Positions 45,095-54,946 of a stretch of 64,000 nucleotides of DNA are shown piece by piece. The notes under the pieces were generated by a model. It made no database searches and was not told the origin of the DNA. It saw only the letters and a list, made by a program, of their open reading frames with translations. Positions within the stretch are counted from its first letter, which is position 1; each line of letters opens with the position of its first letter. The translations under genes and the position numbers were made by a program. This DNA is from Chitinophagaceae bacterium DXS (GTDB lineage Bacteria; Bacteroidota; Bacteroidia; Chitinophagales; Chitinophagaceae): positions 5,657,327 through 5,721,326 of the forward strand of contig CP128386.1 of the NCBI GenBank assembly GCA_030345135.1, in the 5' to 3' direction.

Positions 45095-45156
45095 ATACAC
45101 ACATTCGCACATTTGCATATTCGCACATTTGCACATTCGCACATTCGCACATTTTC
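45095..45156. repeat. CACATTCGCACATTTG word array
   Basis: Short tandem words alternating CACATTCG and CACATTTG, period about 10-11, ending at the stop of the GH109-like gene. Related words occur at 25567-25590. Confidence 0.8.
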
Positions 45157-45157
45157 A

Positions 45158-46558
<1,401 letters not shown>

Positions 46559-46720
46559 TTAGGAAGTAAACATAGTTAAATAAATTGCATAGATCTCCGC
46601 AAACGTTTGACTAATCCTGAATAGTAAGCTATTCGGAGCGCACAAGGTTAAAAAATGGCATCTGAACATTAAAATTACCTTTCTTGAAAAAAATGATGGG
46701 ATATAAATGAATTGTTAAGT

Positions 46721-46728
46721 TATTTTTG
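46721..46728 (+). promoter_or_regulatory. -7 promoter element (TATTTTTG) for TetR gene
   Basis: Perfect TAnnTTTG placed 4 bases before the ATG at 46733, the same geometry as at 8971. Suggests a leaderless or near-leaderless mRNA and excludes the upstream TTG (46712) as start. Confidence 0.55.
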
Positions 46729-46732
46729 TTAC

Positions 46733-47329
46733 ATGGCACGTATTCAAATAGACAAAGACAGTACTCGTAAAGATGTCATTCTAAAAGCGGCTGCACAACT
46801 GTTTACGGAAAAAGGTTATAAGGCCGCCAGCATGCGGGATCTCGCAGAGAAAGTAGGAGTTGAAGCCGCCAGCCTTTATAATCATATTAAATCTAAAACA
46901 GAACTGCTGCACGACATATGTTTTAATGTTGCTACACGCTACATGGAGCAGATGAATGCTGTTGAAGCTGCAACACAGCCTGCTCTTGAAAAAGTAGAAG
47001 TTTTGCTAAGGTTTCATATTCATGAAATGCTGGAAAACCATGAAGAAGTAACAGTCAGCGACCGCGAGTGGAAACATTTGAACGAGCCGTACCTTTCTAA
47101 TTACCACAATCTCAGAAGAACCTACCGCAAAAGATTCGCTGCTATTATACAGGAAGGAGTTGATAAAAATGAGTTGCAACAGATAGACGCACCAACTGCA
47201 GTAATTATAATTTTGCACGCAGTGAGTGGAATTGACTCATGGCACCGGGCTAAACAAAAGATTTCTGCTGAAGACCTGGAAAATAATATGGTTACTATAT
47301 TGCTGCAGGGGCTGAATTTGAAAAAATAA
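46733..47329 (+). CDS. TetR-family transcriptional regulator
   Basis: A 198-residue regulator. The N-terminal helix-turn-helix spans DVILKAAAQLFTEKGYKAAS and MRDLAEKVGVEAASLYNHI, and the C-terminal helical domain is of the type found in FadR/KstR2-like TetR proteins that sense acyl-CoA or aromatic ligands. The start is ATG 46733, directly behind the promoter element. It faces away from the GH109-like gene. No obvious target operon lies downstream, so it may act at a distance. Confidence 0.85.
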   Translation: MARIQIDKDSTRKDVILKAAAQLFTEKGYKAASMRDLAEKVGVEAASLYNHIKSKTELLHDICFNVATRYMEQMNAVEAATQPALEKVEVLLRFHIHEMLENHEEVTVSDREWKHLNEPYLSNYHNLRRTYRKRFAAIIQEGVDKNELQQIDAPTAVIIILHAVSGIDSWHRAKQKISAEDLENNMVTILLQGLNLKK

Positions 47330-47488
47330 ATTTTAATATTTTTTTAATATTGTTAAAAGCCGTCTACATCTGGCAATTAAATGCCTTTGTAAATAGCTTA
47401 TTTTTAGCTGGTAAGAAGAATAAACGGTTGCATAATTTTTTAACGTCGTTAAAAGATCCTCTTAACGTTCTTAAACGGCGGGAGTATT

Positions 47489-47496
47489 TATCTTTG
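47489..47496 (+). promoter_or_regulatory. -7 promoter element (TATCTTTG) for L,D-transpeptidase gene
   Basis: Perfect TAnnTTTG followed by CACA, about 82 bases upstream of the ATG at 47579. Confidence 0.5.
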
Positions 47497-47578
47497 CACA
47501 CGCAATAAAAACCTATTTTTAGCATTATAGTGCTTTCAGAAACACTTTAAAATCACTAAAAATTCCTGAGAAAAATCT

Positions 47579-48430
47579 ATGCAGACAAAAAGAAAATTAC
47601 TGATGTGTGTTGCTTGCATTTGTGCCGCCCTTTCTCTTTCTGCCAAGAAGCCTTCCGGTAATTACACTGACGACAAGAAAAAATTCACTTCCTTCTTTTC
47701 AAGTGATAATGAAGCACCAAAGGCAAATCAGTTGGTGGACTCCCTGTATAAAAAAATTGGACTTGATACGTTAGGTCTGCAGCGCAATGTGTTCTTCTTT
47801 GCTTACAAAGGCTACCAGTATTTGTTGGACCAGGGTGCGCTTTCCAACACGAAGATTTTAACGATTTGCGATTACAGCCAGAGCAGTGCCCACAAACGAC
47901 TTTACGTAATAGATGTTGCAGAAGGAAAACTTTTGTACAATACTTATGTATCCCACGGTAAAAATTCAGGGGAAGAGTTTGCGACAAGTTTCTCCAACTC
48001 CAATAATTCTCACAAGAGTTCGCTGGGCTTTATGGTAACAGGCGAAACTTATCGCGGCAGAGCCGGCTTTAGCCTTCGTTTTGATGGTAAGGAGCCAGGT
48101 ATTAATGACAATGTACGAAACAGGGGAGTTGTGCTGCACGGCAGCCGTTATGTGAACGAACAAAGAATTGAAGACAAAGGTTATGTAGGCAGAAGTTTCG
48201 GATGCCCTGCTGTGCCGTCTGAAGTATACAAAGACATTATCGCTGATATAAAAGATGGCAGCTGCTTCTTTAATTACAGTGCCGACATGCATTATGCAAT
48301 GAGTTCTAAAATTATGAATGCCCAGTTTGAATGGCCCGCATTAAAACCGATGCTTGCAGTGAATACGCTTGTTGCTCCTGCATCTGTAAACGATAGCAAA
48401 GGCGTTACAGCTACAAGATTGAGCAAATAA
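47579..48430 (+). CDS. Murein L,D-transpeptidase catalytic-domain protein (YkuD_2 type)
   Basis: A 283-residue exported protein: short signal peptide (MCVACICAALSLSAKK), then a domain with RLYVIDVAEGKLLYNTYVSHG, RGVVLHGSRYVNEQ and YVGRSFGCPAVPSEVY. The last two hold the His and Cys of an L,D-transpeptidase active site in the variant form of the YkuD_2 family. Such enzymes link peptidoglycan stem peptides or attach proteins to them. The last 21 codons and the terminator are duplicated 1215 bases downstream (49583-49695). Confidence 0.85.
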   Translation: MQTKRKLLMCVACICAALSLSAKKPSGNYTDDKKKFTSFFSSDNEAPKANQLVDSLYKKIGLDTLGLQRNVFFFAYKGYQYLLDQGALSNTKILTICDYSQSSAHKRLYVIDVAEGKLLYNTYVSHGKNSGEEFATSFSNSNNSHKSSLGFMVTGETYRGRAGFSLRFDGKEPGINDNVRNRGVVLHGSRYVNEQRIEDKGYVGRSFGCPAVPSEVYKDIIADIKDGSCFFNYSADMHYAMSSKIMNAQFEWPALKPMLAVNTLVAPASVNDSKGVTATRLSK

Positions 48431-48480
48431 GAGTTGCTGAAAATATTTAAGAGAAAAGGTCCTGTTTAGATGAGCAGGAC
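48368..48480 (+). repeat. 113-bp direct repeat, copy 1 (end of L,D-transpeptidase gene)
   Basis: Covers the last 20 codons, stop and terminator stem of the transpeptidase gene. Matches 49583-49695 without gaps, with 6 mismatches counted by eye (about 95%). Confidence 0.9.
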
Positions 48481-48487
48481 TTTTTTT
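48459..48487 (+). terminator. Terminator after L,D-transpeptidase gene
   Basis: GTCCTG (48459-48464) pairs with CAGGAC (48475-48480), followed by seven T. The copy at 49674-49695 keeps the stem but has GTTTACTTTT instead of the clean T-run. Confidence 0.8.
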
Positions 48488-48861
48488 GTGGTTATATGAG
48501 CTAAAAGTTATACGGGGCAAAAAGTGGGCGCGTTAAATTTAAACGCGGGGTATCGGAAGGAGAAATGCCGATTGTATTTGTTGCGATGATGACTATTGAA
48601 CGTGTCAGGTCAACAAGTTATTTAGATTAGCCACAATCAAAAATAATAGGCAGCCTTCTTGAACAATTGCGCGGATCGCCGTTGTTGGTATGAGGCGTGG
48701 CCATGTGTTAAGCCTACCAACAACAAATTAGCGAGTTAAATTGGAATTTCTGCCTGTTCTGTGTCTCACATACAAAATGCTAACATTGCTAATAAATTTT
48801 TCGAGACATGTTGACCGAAAAAAGGAGGTGATGAGCCTTATGTTTAGCGATGTAAATACAT
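48481..48861. other. Gap inside the repeat-bracketed segment
   Basis: No gene. Contains a dispersed 112-base hairpin element at 48630-48741 (listed separately) and a CTGTGTCTCACATAC stretch near 48757 loosely like the inverted pair at 50800-50905. Confidence 0.5.
48630..48741. repeat. Dispersed hairpin element, copy 1
   Basis: Begins with CCACAATCAAAAAT and ends with ATTAGCGAGTTAAAT. A 10-bp stem GTTGTTGGTA (48681-48690) pairs with TACCAACAAC (48715-48724), with an inner GGC/GCC pair. A second copy lies at 59051-59163. The stem is conserved while the loop differs between copies, which suggests a folded element. Confidence 0.75.
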
Positions 48862-49167
48862 CTAAAAGCACACAGATAGGCGCAGGTTGCCGTTGAAACC
48901 CATGCGGACAATACGCATCAGAGTCGACAATCTAATATCAGAAGCGTCATTTTCAATTCTTGAAATATAAGTTTTGGTTGTACCACATTTTTCTGCAAGT
49001 TGTTCCTGGGTCATATTCATTTGCTTCCTAAGCTCCTGCAACATTACACCTAACTTAAATGCCTCATACCCCTCTTCAAAATCTTCCCGCTCCTTCGCGC
49101 CACGTTTTCCATATTGGTTATCAATAAAGTGTTCCAGATCTACGAGTTTATCTTTTTTTGTCTTCAT
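48862..49167 (-). CDS. XRE-family antitoxin (HigA-like)
   Basis: A 101-residue DNA-binding protein with a helix-turn-helix: [23 protein letters not shown], then [12 protein letters not shown]. The N-terminal part ([14 protein letters not shown]) is the usual extension of HigA antitoxins. Its start overlaps the end of the toxin gene by 20 bases, and it lies second in the operon, the HigBA order. It should bind and neutralise the toxin and repress its own operon. Confidence 0.85.
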   Translation of the reverse strand: MKTKKDKLVDLEHFIDNQYGKRGAKEREDFEEGYEAFKLGVMLQELRKQMNMTQEQLAEKCGTTKTYISRIENDASDIRLSTLMRIVRMGFNGNLRLSVCF

Positions 49168-49504
49168 AATACTTTCTTTTTAATTTTTTAGCCCGCTCTA
49201 TCTCAGTCACGGGTGTCCTCTGGGTTTTCTTTTGAAAGCCATTGAGTACGATGATAAGGCTCCCATCGTCAAAGAAGCAGAAGATCCTGAATATGTCATT
49301 GCCAGAAATTACGCGGATTTCATAAAGTCCATCTGTTCCCTCCAGATGTTTTAAGTACCTGGCAGGAACAACTGGAACATCCCTAATTAATCTTAACGTC
49401 CAGAGAATGCGTTCCTGAACTTTTTTTGTCTGCTTCTCGTAAAATATCCAAAAGCTATTTCCGTAAATCTGAATGTTTCTTATTGGGTTGTTGGGTTCAT
49501 TCAC
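49148..49504 (-). CDS. RelE/HigB-like toxin
   Basis: A 118-residue protein of the phage-derived Gp49/HigB-like RelE superfamily: [33 protein letters not shown] is the core beta sheet (span about residues 55-88), followed by [22 protein letters not shown], the typical C-terminal helix. These toxins cut mRNA at the ribosome. It is first in the operon with its antitoxin overlapping by 20 bases. The whole pair sits between direct repeats of the neighbouring transpeptidase gene end. Confidence 0.87.
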   Translation of the reverse strand: MNEPNNPIRNIQIYGNSFWIFYEKQTKKVQERILWTLRLIRDVPVVPARYLKHLEGTDGLYEIRVISGNDIFRIFCFFDDGSLIIVLNGFQKKTQRTPVTEIERAKKLKRKYYEDKKR

Positions 49505-49582
49505 AAATCAAAGTTACCTAATTAGGTAATATTTATGAGTGAAAATGTTTTCAGTATAGGTAGAATTTTTTGATTGAAGACA

Positions 49583-49695
49583 CTTGTTGCTCGTGCATCT
49601 GTAAACGATAACTAAGGCGTTACAGCTACGAGATTGAGCAAATAAGAGTTGCTGAAAATATTTAAAAGAAAAGGTCCTGTTTAAATGAGCAGGAC
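49583..49695 (+). pseudogene. 113-bp direct repeat, copy 2 (fragment of L,D-transpeptidase gene)
   Basis: A displaced copy of the transpeptidase 3' end. The matching frame is broken by a TAA at about 49612 where the intact gene reads AGCAAA. Stop codon and terminator stem are retained. Marks the far side of the toxin-antitoxin segment. Confidence 0.88.
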
Positions 49696-49741
49696 GTTTA
49701 CTTTTAAAGTCATACGAGCTTAAAAAGTTGACACGTAAAAT

Positions 49742-50560
49742 TCAAAGGCGCGTTACGGCGCGTTGGCCGTAAGTTATTTCCGGGGATTTTTTGGGTTTAT
49801 AAAAATAAAATGCGAGGATGGCGATAACCATAATTATTAAATAACTGATCCATGCATTCCGTTCTACAACGTTCTCAAAACCTTTTTCTGCGATGCCTTG
49901 TAACAGGCCCGTTTCTTTTTTGAACCCAAAACACCACTGACCGAAGTTCCATGCGAAATGGAGTCCAAATGGCAGCGCTATCCCGTTAGTTTTAAGCGCT
50001 GCAAACCCGAAAAGCAGTGCTCCTGTGCCGGGCCCTAAAAACGCCTGACCCCATGTCATTCCGCCTGCAACATGTTCCAGCGAAAATATGACCAGGATAG
50101 TTAATTGAGCGGGCCATAAGCCAAATCTGTAATTTAAGCTAAACAGCGGATAACTGCGAAACGCAAGCTCTTCACGAATTGCTACCAGAAGATAGAGTGT
50201 GAGGTAAAAAACTGCCGTTTGAAAAGGGATGTGAGGATTAAAGTCAATTTTATAGTGCCCAAATAGTAGCACGAATGCAGGTTGAAGCGCTGTCATTAAT
50301 AAGCCTATTCCAAAACCGGTGGCTAACTTTTTAAAAGAGCTTTTGTTGGGCACGATGCCAACATCCTGCCTGCCCAGTTTTTCCCACATTGTGAATGCAA
50401 TGACAAGGCAATAGGTAACAATGATTGCTATAAGAAGCAATAAATGTTCTTTCCATTCGGTGGAAAGGCCTTTGGTTGTACCAGAAAAAATTGCAAGAGT
50501 GGCGGCGCAGAGCAGGCAGAATAGAATGGCTCTGATTAGGGTTATTTTCTGATTTTTCAT
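49742..50560 (-). CDS. CPBP-family intramembrane glutamic protease
   Basis: A 272-residue polytopic membrane protein with about eight helices. The CPBP/Abi motifs are present: REELAFRSYPLF (EExxxR), SLEHVAGG with the first His, and LHFAWNFGQW with the second. Family members process prenylated or lipid-associated peptides, and some protect against bacteriocins. It starts with a membrane helix right after a short basic segment. It stands at the border between the toxin-antitoxin segment and the accessory region. Substrate unknown. Confidence 0.85.
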   Translation of the reverse strand: MKNQKITLIRAILFCLLCAATLAIFSGTTKGLSTEWKEHLLLLIAIIVTYCLVIAFTMWEKLGRQDVGIVPNKSSFKKLATGFGIGLLMTALQPAFVLLFGHYKIDFNPHIPFQTAVFYLTLYLLVAIREELAFRSYPLFSLNYRFGLWPAQLTILVIFSLEHVAGGMTWGQAFLGPGTGALLFGFAALKTNGIALPFGLHFAWNFGQWCFGFKKETGLLQGIAEKGFENVVERNAWISYLIIMVIAILAFYFYKPKKSPEITYGQRAVTRL

Positions 50561-50950
50561 TAATAAGGTTCTTTTAATCTAAATATATTTAAATAAGATT
50601 GGATTTTGCAGCCGTTGATGACAGATGGTTTTATTTGAGGGATGATTAATCTGAATTCATTGCCGTCGTGCTTCAGCCGACGGATAATGATCGATTCTTT
50701 AATCTGGGCTTTAGCCCCAAAGAAAAACAGGCGAGTTGGCTGAAGACATTTACAACGATTTTGTATTTACCATCATTCATCAAGTTTGTGTTCTTTCGCC
50801 TTGTTTCGTGTCTCACGAAACAAAATTCTAAAACATTGTAAGATCGATTTTTTGATATGTGCTTACTGAAATAGCAGCTGGTGTTTTGTGAGATACGAAA
50901 CACGGCATTTTAAAATTTTTATAGAATTCATTTGTCTTCATCGGTTAGCT
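50561..50950. other. Gap with several hairpins
   Basis: No gene. Hairpins seen: CCGTCG/CGACGG near 50664, GGGCT/AGCCC near 50706, and TTGTTTCGTG/CACGAAACAA near 50800-50823. The last also has an inverted partner GTTTTGTGAGATACGAAACAC at about 50883-50903. Confidence 0.5.
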
Positions 50951-51398
50951 TCATTTTATGTTAAGCTCATCATGCCAATCATATAGACCCGCAGGATCAA
51001 AAACATTTCCTTTAAGAAATCTCTCAAGGAATTCCGCCAGCGATGAAGTCATTGTGATCGAGGGATAGCTTCCATTGAATATTTCATATTTGTCAGCCCC
51101 CTGAAAGTCTTAAGCCCCACATGTCGGAATAGATCATATACTCTGCAAAGTAAAACCAGTTTGTTCCATAGTCTTGAGGGTGACGCATTGTGTCTGCAAG
51201 GGACACAATATTAAAAATATCCTCATTGCAACCAAATCCGTTGCAGATTGAATAAAATTCTCTAAACTCCCGCGGTAATGCAAAACCGATTTTCTGTTCA
51301 AAGAGTTTTATATCCGTAAGAGTTGCCGGAGGGTATATTTCTATGCCACTACTGTAGTGCTTTTTGCTTATCGATTCTATGAGATTTATAATTGGCAT
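50951..51398 (-). pseudogene. SMI1/KNR4 (SUKH) family protein, frameshifted
   Basis: The first 101 residues (starting MPIINLIESISKK, with ATLTDIKLFEQKIGFALPREF, the SUKH N-terminal block) end prematurely at 51093. After one base is skipped in the C-run at 51097-51101, the frame continues with ADKYEIFNGSYPSITMTSSL and ends NVFDPAGLYDWHDELNIK at a TGA at 50951, giving about 148 residues, the normal family length. SUKH proteins are mostly immunity factors to contact-dependent toxins. The shift could be real decay, phase variation or a sequencing error. The membrane protein gene starts upstream, 16 bases away. Confidence 0.75.
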
Positions 51399-51414
51399 AT
51401 TCTTTCAAGTCATG

Positions 51415-52077
51415 TTAGTCCCTTGCTTTCAGCTTGATTGTATCGGAGAAATTGAAAACTTTATATCCGTTCACAACGCTTGTTAAATATAATGTTTGAT
51501 CTTTTTCTGAAAAAACGACGGTCAGTTCTCTTTGCAAAGGAAAACTCCATTCATCATAAGTTTTGGTTTTAACGAGGTATGCCATAACAGGGAAGAGTGT
51601 TACTCTTTTATAAATTTCAACTTTTTTGAGCCGGACCGATGGGTCCGGTCCTTGTCCAATATTCCATTCGTTATAAATCAGATCATCTCCTAACCATTTT
51701 CTCTGGTTTGTAGTTAATTCAAGCGAAATGATAAAAACAAATGGAAATCCAATAATTGCAATTATGTAGCCGCCAATAATGATTATGGACATTAATACGG
51801 CTCCTATTTTTTCAATGAAAGTTTTTGCGTTGTATTGTGTCGTCCACAGCAAAACCGAAACTGTCAAATAGATTGAAGTCAGCAAAAACCAATTGAGGTT
51901 TTGTGATATTGTAATTACGTGCGTGGCCAAGCCCAAGATTATTAAAACGCTGTATACACAAAGCGTCCGGACAATTTTGTTTTGGATTTTTGGAAAACGG
52001 TTGGATCTTTTAACAGTAAGCCATCCAATAAGCGGATATAAAAGCAACGATGCAGTTATGTAGATAAAGGGTGTCAT
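51415..52077 (-). CDS. Membrane protein of unknown function
   Basis: A 220-residue protein with four or five predicted helices in the first 130 residues (for example YITASLLLYPLIGWLTV and IGAVLMSIIIIGGYIIAIIG) and a soluble C-terminal part with RVTLFPVMAYLVKTKTYDEW. I do not recognise a family. It is followed at 16 bases by the SMI1/KNR4 gene, so the two form an operon and may act together, for example as an immunity pair. The gene lies in a run of orphan minus-strand genes. Confidence 0.6.
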   Translation of the reverse strand: MTPFIYITASLLLYPLIGWLTVKRSNRFPKIQNKIVRTLCVYSVLIILGLATHVITISQNLNWFLLTSIYLTVSVLLWTTQYNAKTFIEKIGAVLMSIIIIGGYIIAIIGFPFVFIISLELTTNQRKWLGDDLIYNEWNIGQGPDPSVRLKKVEIYKRVTLFPVMAYLVKTKTYDEWSFPLQRELTVVFSEKDQTLYLTSVVNGYKVFNFSDTIKLKARD

Positions 52078-52188
52078 TATATTAGCGCTAGTTGTTTAGT
52101 TTATTGCAAATGAAGAAATCTAATAAAATTCATCAATCATTTTGAATTGACACTGCATTTGGGCTGTATCATTTTCTGCCATGTTATT

Positions 52189-52824
52189 TTACCCGATTGT
52201 TGTAGTCGTCTTTCTGCATTTAATCAAAAAGAACGGAAAGTTTTCCCTGACCTCTATAATTTCATATAAGCCGGCTTTGTTAAACTCCGCATGAATAGAT
52301 TCCCTGTCATAAAAAAACATTTTTACTCCATCGAATATTTCATAACGGTCTTTGCTGATGAATTTGCCTTTGCCGTAAGTATGCGCTTCTTTAGAGATTG
52401 CAATAAATACCATGTAGCCATCCTCCGATAGTTGATGATAGCAGTCACTAATTAGTTTTTCTCTTTCACTTCCATCCAATAAATGAATTAAAGAATAGCA
52501 AAAAATTCCATCATAGATGTTATTATCAAACGGCATGTCGGTTACAGATCCATGATAGATGGTCATATCCGTGCCGTAATGCTTCCTCGCCATTTCAATA
52601 GCTGTTTGGGATATTTCTATTCCTGTTACAGTCATTCCCGCTTCTCTGAAAATTTGTGCATTGCGACCGTAGCCAAAGCCTGGGATTAAAACATTTTTTA
52701 TTGCTTTTTCAACAAAGAAATCTCTTGTTAATACGGCAGAAGGCGCAGGCTCAAAACCCCACATTTCCTTTTTTTCGATGAAATTGGATTCCCAGAATTC
52801 TGGTTTTTCTGTATCGTTGGTCAT
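52189..52824 (-). CDS. Class I SAM-dependent methyltransferase
   Basis: A 211-residue methyltransferase. The SAM-binding motif appears as VLIPGFGYGRNAQIF, with GIEISQTAIEMAR as the acidic motif II and YDGIFCYSLIHLLD as motif IV. The N-terminal FWESNFIEKKEMWGFEPAPS resembles TehB/thiopurine-type small-molecule methyltransferases. Substrate cannot be predicted. It stands alone within the accessory minus-strand run, with 100-base gaps on both sides. Confidence 0.82.
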   Translation of the reverse strand: MTNDTEKPEFWESNFIEKKEMWGFEPAPSAVLTRDFFVEKAIKNVLIPGFGYGRNAQIFREAGMTVTGIEISQTAIEMARKHYGTDMTIYHGSVTDMPFDNNIYDGIFCYSLIHLLDGSEREKLISDCYHQLSEDGYMVFIAISKEAHTYGKGKFISKDRYEIFDGVKMFFYDRESIHAEFNKAGLYEIIEVRENFPFFLIKCRKTTTTIG

Positions 52825-52912
52825 ATTATTGCGGCTGATGAGTTAAATAGTGTATTCACATTTCAAATATCACGTTTAGTTTGCAGTCTTTAACGCCAGG
52901 GTCAGGATGGTT

Positions 52913-53488
52913 TTAAATCCTCAGATGTTCGTATAGACTACTTGAGCCGTCTCTAATCAAATCCAATTCGATGCCATACAAAAGCATATTTACTCCAAGT
53001 GGAGTCTGTACTTCAAAAAACAGAATTTTTTTGTCTCGCGTAAAGCCTTCCTGAACTTTTATTAATCTTGATTTAGAACTATCAGCCAGGGCAACTTGAG
53101 TAGCTAGAGAATAAGAACGTATAATCTTGTTGAAAACACTGTCCCCGATTCCTTTATATAAAAACATTCGTTGAACTAGTTCCATATTTTTGGGGTCCAT
53201 GTAATCCAGGTTGTCCATTTCTATTCGCAAACTGTCGATGTACGCTGATGTTTTAGTAATAGATGAATAAAGATCGCCAGCATTTGTTGAGAAAACGCTG
53301 TCTTTTGATTGTTGAACAGCCTGTTTGTATAACTTAGAAAATTCCGTTTTGGCATTTGACATGTCTGAGTCCATTGCAACCTTTACGGTCTTTATATCAT
53401 TGTCAGCTTTGACTTTTAATTGTTTACTAAAGTCGCACGCAAATAAGGTTGTTGAAATTGCAAGAACGATAAGAATACGTCGGTTCAT
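52913..53488 (-). CDS. Small lipoprotein of unknown function
   Basis: About 191 residues from the ATG at 53488; further upstream Met codons exist at 53506 and 53527 but the later start gives a proper leader. The signal peptide MNRRILIVLAISTTLFAC ends in a lipobox with Cys at residue 18. The rest is helical and charged, with KLYKQAVQQSKDSVF and a KKILFFEVQTPLGVNML block. I do not recognise the family. It should sit in the inner or outer membrane facing the periplasm. Confidence 0.6.
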   Translation of the reverse strand: MNRRILIVLAISTTLFACDFSKQLKVKADNDIKTVKVAMDSDMSNAKTEFSKLYKQAVQQSKDSVFSTNAGDLYSSITKTSAYIDSLRIEMDNLDYMDPKNMELVQRMFLYKGIGDSVFNKIIRSYSLATQVALADSSKSRLIKVQEGFTRDKKILFFEVQTPLGVNMLLYGIELDLIRDGSSSLYEHLRI

Positions 53489-53556
53489 TTTAAAATTACT
53501 ATTCATGGTGGGTTTTAGTGTCATCATTTGAGAAAATGCATTTCGCGTGCATTCCT

Positions 53557-54189
53557 TTATATCAGCCCAATAGTTTTACACCAAAGTTGTGCATTGTCGC
53601 AGTCTGGATCAATGCCGCTGGTGTTGTTCTTACAAAAAGGAAGCCATTGCCAATCTTCTCCACCAACGCAACCCAGTTTGGTCCAATTTCTTAATAGGTC
53701 ATAGAAGGAATTTGCCATTATGAACCCATGACCTTCGCCATCGTCATGGCTTAAATAAACAATCTTTCCGTAATTGCCAGGTGCTAAATCTATCGAGATG
53801 TAGTCTCCATTGCCCACTTCCTGAAATACAAATTTGTTATGCCAAACCTTGTCATATTTGTCGTCGGCGTTTGGAAAGACTTCTGTGATCCATTCGTCTT
53901 TGCTCTCGTTAAATTGCTGGATAAATTCTAACCCCCAATGTAACTCACCACGAAAAATTTCCCGCAATGGGTCTGGCAGAGCAAAATCATTTGGCAGAAA
54001 CCAAATGAACTCACAATGAGAAGAGACCGTTAGCAAGACATTCCTGAAGTCAATGGGAATTTTGTATGTTAATTTGTTCTCGATGTCTGAAATGTCCAAC
54101 TCGGTTGCAGGTTTTTCAAAGATCAATTGTCTGCTGTTTCCTCCTAGTTTATCAATTCTTGCAAGATATTTTTCCAAAAGTTCTTTCAT
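53557..54189 (-). CDS. SMI1/KNR4 (SUKH-1) family protein
   Basis: A 210-residue intact SUKH protein. N-terminal block ATELDISDIENKLTYKIPIDF and core GDYISIDLAPGNYGKIVYLS, then DDGEGHGFIMANSFYDLL and a WLPF end, all typical of the family. Bacterial members commonly protect against polymorphic toxins delivered by neighbours; no cognate toxin gene is visible nearby. It is the second SUKH gene within 3 kb, the first being frameshifted. Confidence 0.85.
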   Translation of the reverse strand: MKELLEKYLARIDKLGGNSRQLIFEKPATELDISDIENKLTYKIPIDFRNVLLTVSSHCEFIWFLPNDFALPDPLREIFRGELHWGLEFIQQFNESKDEWITEVFPNADDKYDKVWHNKFVFQEVGNGDYISIDLAPGNYGKIVYLSHDDGEGHGFIMANSFYDLLRNWTKLGCVGGEDWQWLPFCKNNTSGIDPDCDNAQLWCKTIGLI

Positions 54190-54252
54190 GTAGAGATGCT
54201 TTGTTTAAATAAGGCCTGATAGCTGACTTCGTCAATTTCAGTAGAACCGAAA

Positions 54253-54765
54253 TTATTCTTTCCTTACAACTACAGATTTTGCTATAAAGTCATGTACTGC
54301 CCGTCTTTTTGAATTTGTTAGCATGGTGATCAACTCTAACAAAGTCCATACAAATACGAAGTTACTTGCAAAGTCATTGGTCTCGATATACCGATACTGA
54401 AATTCTCCTGACCGGAGAAGGGATACAACATAATAGAGGAACCCGGTAAGTTCAACCAGCAAATAAACACTCTCTCGTAAAAAAGATTGTTGGAGGCTAA
54501 TATTTCTGGTCTCTGTGACATCCAATACTTTAACACCAGTGACCCATTTTCCAACTGTTTGTCCGTACTTGTAATGTGCAATGATTGAGTAAAATACCGG
54601 AATGAAAATCGAGAATGTTTGCCAGGTAAGAAGAACGAATTTGTTAGTTGCGGAAGTTATCAGATAACGGTCGACGAGCAGGATTGGCATAAAAACAATT
54701 CCATCAACAACGGCCGCCCAAAAACGTTTACTTCCGGTTCTGTATCTTTCTGTGTCCATTTTCAT
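54253..54765 (-). CDS. RDD-family membrane protein
   Basis: A 170-residue protein with the RDD pattern: RFWAAVVDGIVFMPILLV with the Arg and Asp of the motif in the first helix, YGQTVGKWVTGVKVLD after the second, and RRAVHDFIAKSVVV at the end. Three or four helices. Family members include Na+/H+ antiporters, but most are uncharacterised. A 304-bp MITE-like element lies 182 bases upstream of its start. Confidence 0.8.
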   Translation of the reverse strand: MKMDTERYRTGSKRFWAAVVDGIVFMPILLVDRYLITSATNKFVLLTWQTFSIFIPVFYSIIAHYKYGQTVGKWVTGVKVLDVTETRNISLQQSFLRESVYLLVELTGFLYYVVSLLRSGEFQYRYIETNDFASNFVFVWTLLELITMLTNSKRRAVHDFIAKSVVVRKE

Positions 54766-54946
54766 AAGTAGTCTGCGGAAACTTGCTTCTAAGGTTCAGG
54801 GCTTGCCGAAGTGCAGTTATAAGCATGCTCATTATTGCGAACCCGTATCAAAATTTACAAATTGAGAGTTTAGTGTTATTAATGCCGGCAAATTTATGTT
54901 TTCAAACTGAACAAACCAAAATGACCAGGAAGCAATAGATGTTTTC

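Noticed and set aside
45095-45156. CRISPR-like array of CACATTCG words
   Set aside because: Units are about 10 bases with no spacers; it is a simple degenerate tandem repeat.
48862-49504. Part of a phage or integrative element
   Set aside because: No integrase, phage or conjugation genes are nearby; only the toxin-antitoxin pair and direct repeats can be supported.
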